A stretch of DNA of 64,000 nucleotides from Jidongwangia harbinensis (GTDB taxonomy: Bacteria > Actinomycetota > Actinomycetes > Mycobacteriales > Micromonosporaceae). The translations under genes were made by a program, and so were the position numbers. Location of the stretch: NCBI RefSeq assembly GCF_020216025.1, contig NZ_JAIWNC010000005.1:124001-188000 (forward strand), in the 5' to 3' direction. Below the pieces are notes generated by a model. That model had not been told where the DNA came from, did not search any database, and worked only from the letters and a program-made list of their open reading frames with translations. The first letter of the stretch is position 1. Every line of letters begins with the position of its first letter. Below are positions 1 through 9,479 of this stretch, piece by piece.

Positions 1-651
1 ACCGGCGGCGCGCAGACGGCAGGCCGTCCCACCCGGCTGCCGCGCTCGGCGCGCCGTAAGCAACTCCTGGCCGCCGCTCAACAGATCTTCGTCGCGCAGG
101 GTTACCACGCTGCCGCGATGGACGACATCGCCGAGCGGGCCGGCGTTTCCAAGCCCGTGCTCTACCAGCACTTCCCCGGCAAGCTGGAGCTGTACCTGGC
201 CCTGCTGGACACGCACTGTGACGCGATAATCGCCAAGGTGCGGAGCGCAATGCTCGCCACCCCGGATAACAAGGAGCGGGTGAAGGGCGCCGTGCAGGCG
301 TACTTCGACTTCGTCGACCACGAGAGCGAGGCGTTCCGCCTGGTGTTCGAGTCCGACCTGCGCAACGACCCGCAGGTACGGGAGCGGGTGGAGCGGGTCG
401 AACAGGGCTGCATCGCCGCGGTGACGGATACCATCATCTCGGACACCGGAGTCGACCCGGACAGCGCCGCGCTGCTCGCGGCCGGCCTGGTGGGCGCCGC
501 CGGACAGTCCGCGCAGTACTGGCTGGCGACCGGCCGGCGAATCCCCAAGGACGACGCCGAGACCCTGGCCGCGGCGCTGATCTGGCGGGGCATCGCCAGC
601 TTCCCGCTGCAGGGTGGGTCGTCACCGGGAACGCCGTCCGAAATCGGCTAG
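1..651 (+). CDS. TetR/AcrR family transcriptional regulator (5' end outside window)
   Basis: A one-component repressor-type regulator whose reading frame is open from base 1, so the true start lies upstream. The visible N-terminus (RKQLLAAAQQIF, then an ATG at 118 within MDDIAERAGVSKPVLYQHF) is the canonical TetR helix-turn-helix. Starting at 118 would cut off the first DNA-binding helix. The rest is the helical ligand-binding and dimerisation domain, whose ligand cannot be read from sequence. It ends 38 bases before the DUF3107 gene on the same strand, so the two may be co-transcribed. The family call is secure; the regulon is unknown. Confidence 0.9.
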   Translation, partial: TGGAQTAGRPTRLPRSARRKQLLAAAQQIFVAQGYHAAAMDDIAERAGVSKPVLYQHFPGKLELYLALLDTHCDAIIAKVRSAMLATPDNKERVKGAVQAYFDFVDHESEAFRLVFESDLRNDPQVRERVERVEQGCIAAVTDTIISDTGVDPDSAALLAAGLVGAAGQSAQYWLATGRRIPKDDAETLAAALIWRGIASFPLQGGSSPGTPSEIG

Positions 652-689
652 CCTTCATGGCGGTAGGCCAATTCGTTAGGGAGGACCCC

Positions 690-914
690 GTGGAGGTCAA
701 GATCGGCGTGCAACACGCGCCGCGCGAGCTGACGCTCGAGAGTGCGCAGACCCCGGCGGAGGTTGAGCAGTTGGTGAGCGAGGCCCTGGCCAAGGACAGC
801 GTGCTCGCGCTCACCGACGAGAAGGGCCGCAAGGTGATCATCCCGATCGCCAAGGTGGCCTACGTGGAGATCGCCGAGTCGTCCAACCGGCCGTTCGGCT
901 TCACCACTCGCTAG
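690..914 (+). CDS. DUF3107 family protein
   Basis: A 74-residue protein matching the actinobacterial DUF3107 family: VKIGVQ near the N-terminus, a central helix (TPAEVEQLV) and the C-terminal strand KVAYVEI. No biochemical role is known to me. I start it at GTG 690 because AGGGAGG at 678-684 is a good ribosome-binding site six bases upstream and the family begins with VEVKIG. An ATG at 657 would add 11 uncharacteristic residues. A very strong terminator follows directly. Confidence 0.85.
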   Translation: MEVKIGVQHAPRELTLESAQTPAEVEQLVSEALAKDSVLALTDEKGRKVIIPIAKVAYVEIAESSNRPFGFTTR

Positions 915-924
915 ACACACCGGT

Positions 925-962
925 CACGGCAGGGAACCCCGACCCCGGGGTTCCCTGCCGTG
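925..962 (+). terminator. Strong hairpin terminator after the DUF3107 gene
   Basis: A perfect 16-bp inverted repeat (925-940 against 947-962) with a 6-base loop begins 11 bases after the DUF3107 stop and is followed by TCTTCGG. The stem is GC-rich and the T-tract weak, as is usual in high-GC actinomycetes. It probably ends the TetR-DUF3107 transcript and insulates the helicase gene. Confidence 0.85.
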
Positions 963-1018
963 TCTTCGGTCCGAGGTGCGAGATCTCCTGGTCGGGTAGA
1001 CTGACCTTGTCGCGCCGA

Positions 1019-1070
1019 CGTCAACCCGTACAGGCCCGGACAGAACGTCATGATTCGGACCGGGTTGACG
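1019..1070 (+). promoter_or_regulatory. Long-range hairpin in the 5' leader of the DEAD-box helicase gene
   Basis: CGTCAACCCG (1019-1028) and CGGGTTGACG (1061-1070) are perfect complements. The region between them can extend the stem with further CCGG pairing. A TAGACT hexamer at 997-1002 could be a -10 element, placing the hairpin at the start of a roughly 180-base leader. Two near-identical 15-base segments (CGCGTGCGGCCCGCG and CGCGTGTGGCCCGCG) follow before the start codon. Helicase genes of this family are often autoregulated through leader structure; that role here is inference. Confidence 0.4.
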
Positions 1071-1188
1071 CCTCGCCGCCGCGACGCGCGTGCGGCCCGC
1101 GAGACCAAACTCGCGTGTGGCCCGCGCCCTACCCATACCGCGCCCAGGACTTCGACGGGCGCACCACGAGAGGCACCCGCAGAACTCC

Positions 1189-3039
<1,851 letters not shown>

Positions 3040-3116
3040 CCCGGCCCGCCCGGCCCGCCTCGGTGGGCGAACGGAGCGGGATCGAGGGCCGAGGACGGCA
3101 GGAGAAAACCGACGGG

Positions 3117-3416
3117 TCAGTGCCGGGGGTCGACGCCCAGGACGGCGCAGGCGTCGCGGTACATCCGGACGGCCTCGGCCCGGACCTGGCGGCGTTCGGT
3201 CAGACGTTCCGGGAACGGAATCCGGATCGGGACGGCGATACCGTCCACCGTGGCGTCGAAGTCCATGCCGTCGGGGTCCAGGCCGGACATCCGTGCCGCG
3301 GTGGCGGCCGGCGCGCCACCGAGACCACGGACGATCACCACGTTGTCGTCGGCGTGGTCGTCGTTCATGTGCCGGGCGATCTGCATCACCACGTCGGGCG
3401 GGAACGGGTCACTCAT
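3117..3416 (-). CDS. DUF2470 domain protein, partner of heme oxygenase
   Basis: A 99-residue protein with the DUF2470 signature near its N-terminus (IARHMNDDHADDN). This domain is also found at the C-terminus of HugZ-type heme-degrading proteins and binds heme or flavin-related partners. Its ATG overlaps the stop of the heme oxygenase gene by four bases (ATGA), which implies translational coupling and a joint role in heme iron release. The exact activity of a stand-alone DUF2470 protein is not established. Confidence 0.8.
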   Translation of the reverse strand: MSDPFPPDVVMQIARHMNDDHADDNVVIVRGLGGAPAATAARMSGLDPDGMDFDATVDGIAVPIRIPFPERLTERRQVRAEAVRMYRDACAVLGVDPRH

Positions 3417-4069
3417 GAGGTCCAACGCTCCGTTAATTCGGCCAGAACGGCAATATTCAGACGGTACGCCTCCCGCACCTCGGACAGGAACGCATCCTCG
3501 TCGGCCGACGACCAGGCGACGTCGTCCAGCATCTCGCGGTACCGGGCCCGAAACGACGGCGGCCGGATCCCGTCGAACACGAAGAACCGGTGCCCCTCGC
3601 CGTTCAGCCCGTACGCCCGGGCGATCGCCGGACCCAGGTACTGCCCGCCGGAGAGGTCGCCCAGGTAGCGCGTGTAGTGGTGTGCCACGAACGCCGGCGC
3701 CGAGTGGGCCGCGACCTCGTCGAGGCGGGTCTGGTAGGCGACGGTGGCGGGCAGTGCGACGATCCGTTCGGCGAAGTCCGGGCCGGCCAGGTGCCCCAGG
3801 TCGGCGGCGAGGGCCGGGACCCGCGCCAGCTCCGGCCGGACGAAGGGGCCGGCGACCGGGTCGGCCGACATCGGCACCGCGGCACTCTCCAGCGCCGAGT
3901 AGATGAACCAGTGCTGGGCGGCCAGGTCGACGTACGCGTCCCGCGGCAACCGGCCCGCGGCGAGCGCGTCCAGGAAGCCGCTGCCCTGCGCCGCGTCGTG
4001 ATCGGCGCTGGTGCCGGCCCGCACGCGCGCGGACAGACGCTGCGACTCGGACGGGTCGGCTACGGCCAT
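3413..4069 (-). CDS. hmuO: Heme oxygenase (HO-1/HmuO family)
   Basis: Cleaves heme to biliverdin, carbon monoxide and ferrous iron in the cytoplasm, for iron acquisition. The 218-residue length matches HmuO. The proximal heme ligand is His24 (SADHDAAQG) and the distal helix carries GDLSGGQ at 137-143, the diagnostic oxygen-activating motif. It is the first gene of a two-gene operon with the DUF2470 gene. A near-perfect DtxR/IdeR iron box lies 24 bases upstream, so iron repression is very likely. A leucine near the C-terminus is encoded by a rare TTA codon (3434-3436), which in streptomycetes brings dependence on the bldA tRNA. Confidence 0.93.
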   Translation of the reverse strand: MAVADPSESQRLSARVRAGTSADHDAAQGSGFLDALAAGRLPRDAYVDLAAQHWFIYSALESAAVPMSADPVAGPFVRPELARVPALAADLGHLAGPDFAERIVALPATVAYQTRLDEVAAHSAPAFVAHHYTRYLGDLSGGQYLGPAIARAYGLNGEGHRFFVFDGIRPPSFRARYREMLDDVAWSSADEDAFLSEVREAYRLNIAVLAELTERWTS

Positions 4070-4092
4070 CGTTCCGCACCTCGCTTCTGGGG

Positions 4093-4111
4093 TTAGGTCA
4101 GCCTAACAAGG
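4093..4111 (-). promoter_or_regulatory. DtxR/IdeR-type iron box upstream of hmuO
   Basis: TTAGGTCAGCCTAACAAGG matches the 19-bp DtxR/IdeR consensus TTAGGTTAGCCTAACCTAA at 14 of the first 15 positions. It sits between the heme oxygenase start (4069) and the divergent methyltransferase start (4159), where a bound Fe-repressor would cover the hmuO promoter. In corynebacteria hmuO is a known DtxR target, so site and gene agree. Confidence 0.85.
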
Positions 4112-4158
4112 TGATCGGGATTTCGAGATCCACACGTGGGCCGAGGCAGAATGGACGG

Positions 4159-5307
4159 ATGCCACAGCCGCTCGACACCGCCCTCGCCGAAGTACGCGAC
4201 CTGCTGCTCGACCCGGCCCTCACCCGGGCGGTCGCGGCCGGCCGGCGCCGCGGCCACATCCCGTCGGTGAACCGGGCGGAACTGCGGCCGGTCGCGCTCA
4301 AGGGCGGACCGCGGTTGCAGATCGTCACCGATGACGGCGCCCGCCCGTACACCCGGAATGTCGCCCCCGGCTCGGAGGCCGCGGCCGCGGTCGACGCGCT
4401 GCTCGCGGAGCCGTTCGGGAACTGGCATGTGGAGACCGCGTCGGCGACCGTGCAGGTCCGGGTCACCAAGAAGGGCGACGCCCAGGTGCACCGGGCCGCG
4501 GCCACCACCGCACCCGCGGCGCCGCAGCAGCACGACCGCACCAAGCAGTGGCTGCTGGACCCGGGTGATCCGCTGTTCGCCGTGGTGGGCGGGACGGCCG
4601 CGAAGCGCCGCCAGGTCGACGCCTTCCTGCGCGCGTTGGCCGCGACGCTGCCGGACGACCCGGCCAGTCTGCCGTCGCCGCTGCGGGTCGTGGACCTGGG
4701 CTGCGGCAACGCGTACCTGACGTTCGCCGCCTACCGCTACCTGACCGATCTGGGCGCGGACGTCCAGGTGGTGGGTGTGGACGTCCGCGACGATCAGCGG
4801 GTACGCAACTCGGCGGTCGCCGAACAGCTGGGTTGCGCCGACCGGGTCACGTTCGTGGCCGGCACGATCAGTGACGCCGAGGTGGCGTACCCGCCCGACC
4901 TGGTGCTGGCCCTGCACGCCTGCGACACCGCGACGGACCAGGCGCTGGCCCGGGCGGTGCACTGGAACGCCCGGTGGGTGCTGGCCGCCCCGTGCTGTCA
5001 CCACGACATCGCCGCCCAGCTCAAGGCCGGCACCGCGCCGCCTCCGTACGGCGAGCTGACCCGGCACGCCATCCTGCGCGAACGGTACGCCGATGTGCTG
5101 ACCGACTCGCTGCGGTCGGCGCTGCTGCGGTTGCGGGGGTACCGGGTCGACGTGGTCGAGTTCGTCGACTCCGCCCACACGCCCCGCAACCTGCTGCTGC
5201 GCGCCCGCCACACCGGGGCGGCACCCACCGACGAGCAGCGGGCCGAGTATGCGGCGCTGACCGCCCAGTGGGGCGTGACCCCCGCCCTGGCGAAACTCCT
5301 CCACTGA
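4159..5307 (+). CDS. SAM-dependent methyltransferase (class I, LHACDTATD type)
   Basis: A 382-residue protein with a C-terminal Rossmann methyltransferase domain: the SAM-binding strand VVDLGCGNAYLTFA at about 195, an acidic loop (VVGVDVRDDQ), and LALHACDTATDQAL with a following PCCHH motif. The latter two occur in a conserved family related to tRNA/rRNA methyltransferases of the Trm44/METTL25 type. The N-terminal 150 residues look like a separate domain. RNA is the likely substrate, but this is inference. I use ATG 4159; no strong ribosome-binding site is visible. It shares its upstream region with the divergent hmuO gene. Confidence 0.75.
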   Translation: MPQPLDTALAEVRDLLLDPALTRAVAAGRRRGHIPSVNRAELRPVALKGGPRLQIVTDDGARPYTRNVAPGSEAAAAVDALLAEPFGNWHVETASATVQVRVTKKGDAQVHRAAATTAPAAPQQHDRTKQWLLDPGDPLFAVVGGTAAKRRQVDAFLRALAATLPDDPASLPSPLRVVDLGCGNAYLTFAAYRYLTDLGADVQVVGVDVRDDQRVRNSAVAEQLGCADRVTFVAGTISDAEVAYPPDLVLALHACDTATDQALARAVHWNARWVLAAPCCHHDIAAQLKAGTAPPPYGELTRHAILRERYADVLTDSLRSALLRLRGYRVDVVEFVDSAHTPRNLLLRARHTGAAPTDEQRAEYAALTAQWGVTPALAKLLH

Positions 5308-5343
5308 CCGCAACCGCTCCCCCGACGACGGCCCGGACGCCGG

Positions 5344-6363
5344 TCAGCCGACCACGGCCGTCCAGGCCGCCGTGTGTACCCGGCCGGCGACCTTGAAGTC
5401 GAAGAACATCCGGTAGCGGCCGGGCCCCGGCGCGGCGAGCCAGAACTTCAGCTTGCCGTCGACCGGCTGCGCCTCCGGGTGGACGTGCACGTAGCCGAGG
5501 TCGCCCTCACGCAACACCACCAGATGCCCGAACGCCCCGAGGTACGGCTCCACCGCGGCCGGCCGCCCGTCGGCGGTGGCCACGGTCATCAGCAGCGGCT
5601 GGGTGGAGCCGGTGCTGGGCGTTCCTTCGTACCCGACCGTGAATCCGTCCACGGCCGCCTGCCGGACCGGTGCGGGCAGCGGGACCGGCGCGTAGTTTCC
5701 CGCGACCGTCAGGTCGACGCCCAGCGTGGTGGCGATCGGCCGACCGCCGACGATGGCGGTGAAGTCGGCGACGGCGCGGTAGCTGCCCGGCGCGGCGAGC
5801 GTGAGGTCGACGCTCCAGGTGCCGTCCGGCGCCATGGTCGGATGCAGGTGCTGGAAGCCGGTGAGGTCGCGCCGGATCACGATGAGGTGCAGCGGCTTGT
5901 CGTGCACGATGGCGTACGTGGTGATCGGCGCACCACCCGGCCCCGCGATGGCGAAGCGCAGCGGTTGCGCCCGGCCGGCCGGGAACGTGGTGCCGCGCGG
6001 GGTGATGGTCAGCCCCGCGGCGGTGACCGCCAGACCCCCCACGCCTTCCGCACCGGCCGTCTGCGCGCCGCCCACCGGAGTGACCGGCCCGGCGCCGCCG
6101 TGCTCGTGCGGCACCGTCCCGTCGCCGCCGTGCTCGTGCGGCGCCGTACCGGTGTCGTCGGGCACCGCCGCGCCCGCGCCGTCCCGGGCCGGCTCGCCGG
6201 CGGTCGCGCTCGCCTCCGGTGCGGCGTTGCCGGTGCCGCCCTCGCTCAACCGCCCGATGCCGTACGCCGTGAACAGCACGACCACCAGGACGGCGCCGAG
6301 CGCGGCGAGCCGGAAGTTCGTCCGGTCCCCGGCGGGCGGAGTCTCCTCGACCGTGTCAGGCAT
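5344..6363 (-). CDS. Membrane-anchored His-rich protein of the copper operon
   Basis: A 339-residue protein with a single N-terminal membrane segment (about residues 19-39), then a low-complexity linker with two HEHGG repeats, then two beta-rich extracytoplasmic domains. The domains contain GFQHLHP and GYVHVHP, each with closely spaced histidines fit for Cu or Zn binding. It overlaps the copZ stop by eight bases and lies third in a csoR-copZ operon, so a periplasmic-side copper-binding or delivery role is likely. No named family was recognised with certainty. No CopA P-type ATPase is present in this operon. Confidence 0.65.
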   Translation of the reverse strand: MPDTVEETPPAGDRTNFRLAALGAVLVVVLFTAYGIGRLSEGGTGNAAPEASATAGEPARDGAGAAVPDDTGTAPHEHGGDGTVPHEHGGAGPVTPVGGAQTAGAEGVGGLAVTAAGLTITPRGTTFPAGRAQPLRFAIAGPGGAPITTYAIVHDKPLHLIVIRRDLTGFQHLHPTMAPDGTWSVDLTLAAPGSYRAVADFTAIVGGRPIATTLGVDLTVAGNYAPVPLPAPVRQAAVDGFTVGYEGTPSTGSTQPLLMTVATADGRPAAVEPYLGAFGHLVVLREGDLGYVHVHPEAQPVDGKLKFWLAAPGPGRYRMFFDFKVAGRVHTAAWTAVVG

Positions 6364-6568
6364 CGGCGAGTGCGTAGCCGGCCTCGTCCACCGCGGCCCG
6401 GACCGCGTCGGCGGACAGCGGCTCCGCGCTGGTCACGGTGACCGCGCCGGTGCCGAGATCCACCTGCACGTCGGCCACGCCCGGAAGTTCGGTCAGTTCG
6501 GTGGTGACGGCATGGACGCAGTGCCCGCAGGTCATTCCGGTCACGGTGTAGGTGCTGGTGACTGCCAT
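6356..6568 (-). CDS. copZ: CopZ-like copper chaperone (heavy-metal-associated domain)
   Basis: A 70-residue ferredoxin-like HMA domain with the metal-binding loop GMTCGHC (Cys14 and Cys17), which carries Cu(I) in the cytoplasm. I start it at ATG 6568 (MAVTSTYTV) because GAAGGGA lies about six bases upstream; an ATG two codons earlier would be too close to that site. It is the middle gene of the csoR-copZ operon and overlaps the downstream His-rich gene by eight bases. Confidence 0.9.
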   Translation of the reverse strand: MAVTSTYTVTGMTCGHCVHAVTTELTELPGVADVQVDLGTGAVTVTSAEPLSADAVRAAVDEAGYALADA

Positions 6569-6724
6569 GGTCATTCCCTTCGGGCCCGGACTCGAGGTCC
6601 CGGCCATCGTCCCGCCGCGCGGCCGGATCGGGTGGTCTCTGTCGATTGTGGTCCCCGGTCAGGTCCGGCCGCTGCCCCGGTCACCCACCGGCCGGACGTG
6701 CCGCCTCATCTGCTCGCGACGGAC

Positions 6725-7033
6725 TCAGGACCGCACGAGGCGGGCAATCGCGTCCGATGCCTCCTTGACCTTGGCGCTCGGATCGCCGGCCCGCGCGGCG
6801 TCCACGACGCAGTGCGCGAGGTGGTCTTCGAGCAGCCCCACCGCGACCGAGTGCAGCGCGCTCTTCGCGGCCGAGATCTGGGTGAGCACGTCGATGCAGT
6901 AGGTGTCCTCGTCCACCATCCGCTGCAGTCCGCGGATCTGCCCCTCGATCCGGCGCAGCCGCCCGAGCAGCGCCTGCTTGTCTCCGGAGTAGCCGTGCGG
7001 TCCTGCGTGTGAGGTCGTGACGTCGTCAGACAT
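6725..7033 (-). CDS. csoR: CsoR-family copper-sensing repressor
   Basis: A 102-residue all-helical repressor that releases DNA when Cu(I) binds. The ligands are Cys46, His71 and Cys75, matching the C-x24-H-x3-C spacing of mycobacterial CsoR, and the N-terminal GRLRRIEGQIRGL helix is typical. It heads the operon csoR-copZ-His-rich protein. A G-tract pseudopalindrome of the CsoR operator type lies 10 bases before its start, suggesting autoregulation. The start is the ATG at 7033; upstream in-frame codons offer no alternative. Confidence 0.93.
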   Translation of the reverse strand: MSDDVTTSHAGPHGYSGDKQALLGRLRRIEGQIRGLQRMVDEDTYCIDVLTQISAAKSALHSVAVGLLEDHLAHCVVDAARAGDPSAKVKEASDAIARLVRS

Positions 7034-7042
7034 GCACGAAGC

Positions 7043-7059
7043 ATACCCCCCTCCCGTAT
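7043..7059 (-). promoter_or_regulatory. Candidate CsoR operator
   Basis: ATACCCCCCTCCCGTAT is a pseudo-inverted repeat with ATAC/GTAT ends and a G-tract core, the form bound by CsoR/RcnR repressors. It lies immediately upstream of csoR. The minus-strand GGGAGGGGGG may also serve as part of the translation start region, so repression could block both processes. Confidence 0.65.
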
Positions 7060-7195
7060 AAGGTGACACGTGACCGCCAAGCGTCGCTTTAGACCGTTTT
7101 GCATCGTTAGGTCCGGCGTGCCGTCTGGTCTGCCCATCCGCGGACCTGGACCGCCGCATCGCCGCTGCGGCCCGGCGTCTCGGAGTGACCGGAGG

Positions 7196-9361
7196 TCAGC
7201 CCGCCACTCCCAGGGCCAGCGGCAGCACGGCGGGAGCGCCCGCCCGCCGCAACGCGCGCCCGGCCAGCACCATCGTCCACCCGGAGTCGACCAGGTCGTC
7301 GACCAGCAGGACCGGCCCGTCCAGCTCGGCGAGGGCGGTCGCCATCTCCGGCGGCACCCCGAACGCCTCGTGTAACGCCCGGACCCGCTGCGCGCTGTTG
7401 CCGCGCGGCCCGGCATCCCCCACATGGGCCGACGTGAGCGTGCCTAGCAGCGGCAGGCGGCCGATCGTGGCCACCCGGGTGGCGATGCTCTGCACGAGTT
7501 CCGGGCGGCGGTGCGAGCCGACCGCGACCACCGCCGCCGGGCGTTGCGCCCACCGGTCGTCCCCGTGCGCCCAGGCCTTGAGCACCTCGACGACCGCGGC
7601 GACCACCTCGTCGGACACCGGGCCGTCCGGCGCCTCCGGCGCGACCAGTGCCCGCAGGCGGTCACCCCACCCCAGGTCGGACAGGCGCCCGACGGCGCGA
7701 CCCGGCGCGATCTGCTCGGCCGGCGCGATCCGGCCCTTCAGCGGTACGCCGACCGAGTCCATGCCGGTCGGCCAGAGCTTCTTGGGGGCGATCTCGACGC
7801 CGGGCCGGCCCAGGAACGCGTGCGCGGCGGCCAGCGAGTCCGCCGACACCTCCGCGTCGAACTGGGGCCCGGCACACCTGTCGCACCGCCCGCACGGCGC
7901 GGCGCCCGGGTCGTCGAGACTGCGCCGCAGGAACTCCATCCGGCAACCGGTCGTGCCGGCGTACTCGATCATGCTCTGCTGCTCGGCGGTCCGCGCCTCC
8001 GCGACCCGGCGCAGGCGCTGCGTGTCGTAGGTCCATGGTTCTCCGGTGGCCAGCCACCCGCCCCGGGTGCGGCGCACCGCGCCGTCCACGTCGAGGACCT
8101 TCAGCATCAGTTCGAGCCGGGCGCGGCGCAGGTCCACCAGCGGTTCCAGCGCGGGCGTGGACAGTGGCCGGTCCGGTGAGAGGTTGGCGAGGACCGAGCG
8201 GACCTGCTCCTCCGGCGGGAACGCCAGCGAGGCGAAGTAGCGCCAGATGGCCACGTCCTCCCGGCCGGGCAGGAGCACCACCTCGGCGTGCTCGACGGCC
8301 CGGCCGGCGCGGCCCACCTGCTGGTAGTAGGCGATCGGCGAGGGCGGCGCGCCCAGGTGCACCACGAAGCCCAGGTCGGGCTTGTCGAAGCCCATGCCGA
8401 GCGCGGACGTCGCCACCAGCGCCTTGATCTTGTTGTCCAGCAGGTCCTGCTCGGCCGCACGCCGGTCCGCGTCCTCGACCTGACCGGTGTAGGAGGCCAC
8501 CGGGAAGCCCCGCGACCGCAGGAACTCGGTGGTCTCCGCGGCCGCGGCCACGGTCAGCGTGTAGACGATGCCGGAACCCGGCAGCCGCTCCAGATGATCG
8601 GCGAGCCAGGCCAGCCGGTGCGCCGCCTGGGGCAGCTCCAGGACGGCCAGGCGCAACGAATCGCGGTCCAGTGGGCCGCGCAACACCAGCGCATCACCCA
8701 GTTGGTCGGCGACGTCGGCGGTGACCCGGGCGTTGGCGGTGGCGGTGGTGGCCAACACGGGGGTACGCCCGGAGAGGCCGGCCAGGAACGTCCGCAGTCG
8801 CCGGTAGTCGGGCCGGAAGTCGTGGCCCCAGTCCGAGACGCAGTGTGCCTCGTCCACGACCAGCAGGCCGGTGGTCGCGGCCAGGCCGGGCAGCACGTTG
8901 TCGCGGAAGTCGGGATTGTTGAGCCGCTCCGGGCTGATCAGCAGGACGTCCACCGCACCGGCCCGGATCTCGGCGGTGATCTCGTCCCACTCGTCGAGGT
9001 TGGCCGAGTTGATGGTGCGGGCCCGGATGCCGGCGCGCGCCGCCGCCTCCACCTGGTTGCGCATGAGGGCGAGCAGCGGCGACACGATGACGGTCGGGCC
9101 GGCCGGTGGCTCCCCGGCCTCGGCGGTCACCCCGTCGCGCAGGAGCGCGGTGGCGACGAAGTAGACCGCGGACTTGCCCCACCCCGTGCGCTGCACACAC
9201 AGCACCCGCCGGCGGTCGACCACCAGCGCCTCGATCGCGCGCCACTGATCCTCCCGCAGCACCGCGTGCTCCCCGGCGAGCCTGCGCAGCACCTCCTCCG
9301 CGCACTCCCGCACGGCGGCGCGCTCCGCCTCACCCACTGCCCCTTGCGTCATCTCGGCCAC
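7196..9361 (-). CDS. RecQ-family DNA helicase fused to a phosphoribosyltransferase-like domain
   Basis: A 721-residue superfamily 2 DNA helicase. Visible motifs are Walker A TGWGKSAVYF (about residue 60), DEAHCVSDWGHDFRP (RecQ-specific), the aromatic-rich loop region, QQVGRAGRA (motif VI) and a Zn-binding cluster around CGRCDRC. After a winged-helix-like part, the C-terminus contains GPVLLVDDLVDSGWT, the PRPP-binding loop of type I phosphoribosyltransferases. This architecture recurs in actinobacteria, but the role of the last domain is unknown. The GTG at 9361 and the ATG at 9352 are both possible starts. Two DnaA boxes lie just upstream. Confidence 0.88.
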   Translation of the reverse strand: MAEMTQGAVGEAERAAVRECAEEVLRRLAGEHAVLREDQWRAIEALVVDRRRVLCVQRTGWGKSAVYFVATALLRDGVTAEAGEPPAGPTVIVSPLLALMRNQVEAAARAGIRARTINSANLDEWDEITAEIRAGAVDVLLISPERLNNPDFRDNVLPGLAATTGLLVVDEAHCVSDWGHDFRPDYRRLRTFLAGLSGRTPVLATTATANARVTADVADQLGDALVLRGPLDRDSLRLAVLELPQAAHRLAWLADHLERLPGSGIVYTLTVAAAAETTEFLRSRGFPVASYTGQVEDADRRAAEQDLLDNKIKALVATSALGMGFDKPDLGFVVHLGAPPSPIAYYQQVGRAGRAVEHAEVVLLPGREDVAIWRYFASLAFPPEEQVRSVLANLSPDRPLSTPALEPLVDLRRARLELMLKVLDVDGAVRRTRGGWLATGEPWTYDTQRLRRVAEARTAEQQSMIEYAGTTGCRMEFLRRSLDDPGAAPCGRCDRCAGPQFDAEVSADSLAAAHAFLGRPGVEIAPKKLWPTGMDSVGVPLKGRIAPAEQIAPGRAVGRLSDLGWGDRLRALVAPEAPDGPVSDEVVAAVVEVLKAWAHGDDRWAQRPAAVVAVGSHRRPELVQSIATRVATIGRLPLLGTLTSAHVGDAGPRGNSAQRVRALHEAFGVPPEMATALAELDGPVLLVDDLVDSGWTMVLAGRALRRAGAPAVLPLALGVAG

Positions 9362-9397
9362 GCCGCATGTCTACCAGCCCGGCCCGACAGAAAGCGG

Positions 9398-9427
9398 TTG
9401 TCCACAGGCCGACGGCAGTTATCCACA
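9398..9427. promoter_or_regulatory. Pair of DnaA boxes, 21 bp apart
   Basis: TTGTCCACA (9398-9406) and TTATCCACA (9419-9427) fit the DnaA-box consensus TTATNCACA with one and zero mismatches. They have the same orientation and are exactly two helical turns apart, each within a repeated TCCACAGGCCG. They lie in the promoter region between the RecQ-type helicase gene and the divergent DUF3052 gene. Confidence 0.6.
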
Positions 9428-9479
9428 GGCCGGAGGAAAGTGGGATCCGATCCGGGCGGCCCGTGAAATCGTGAGCGGC

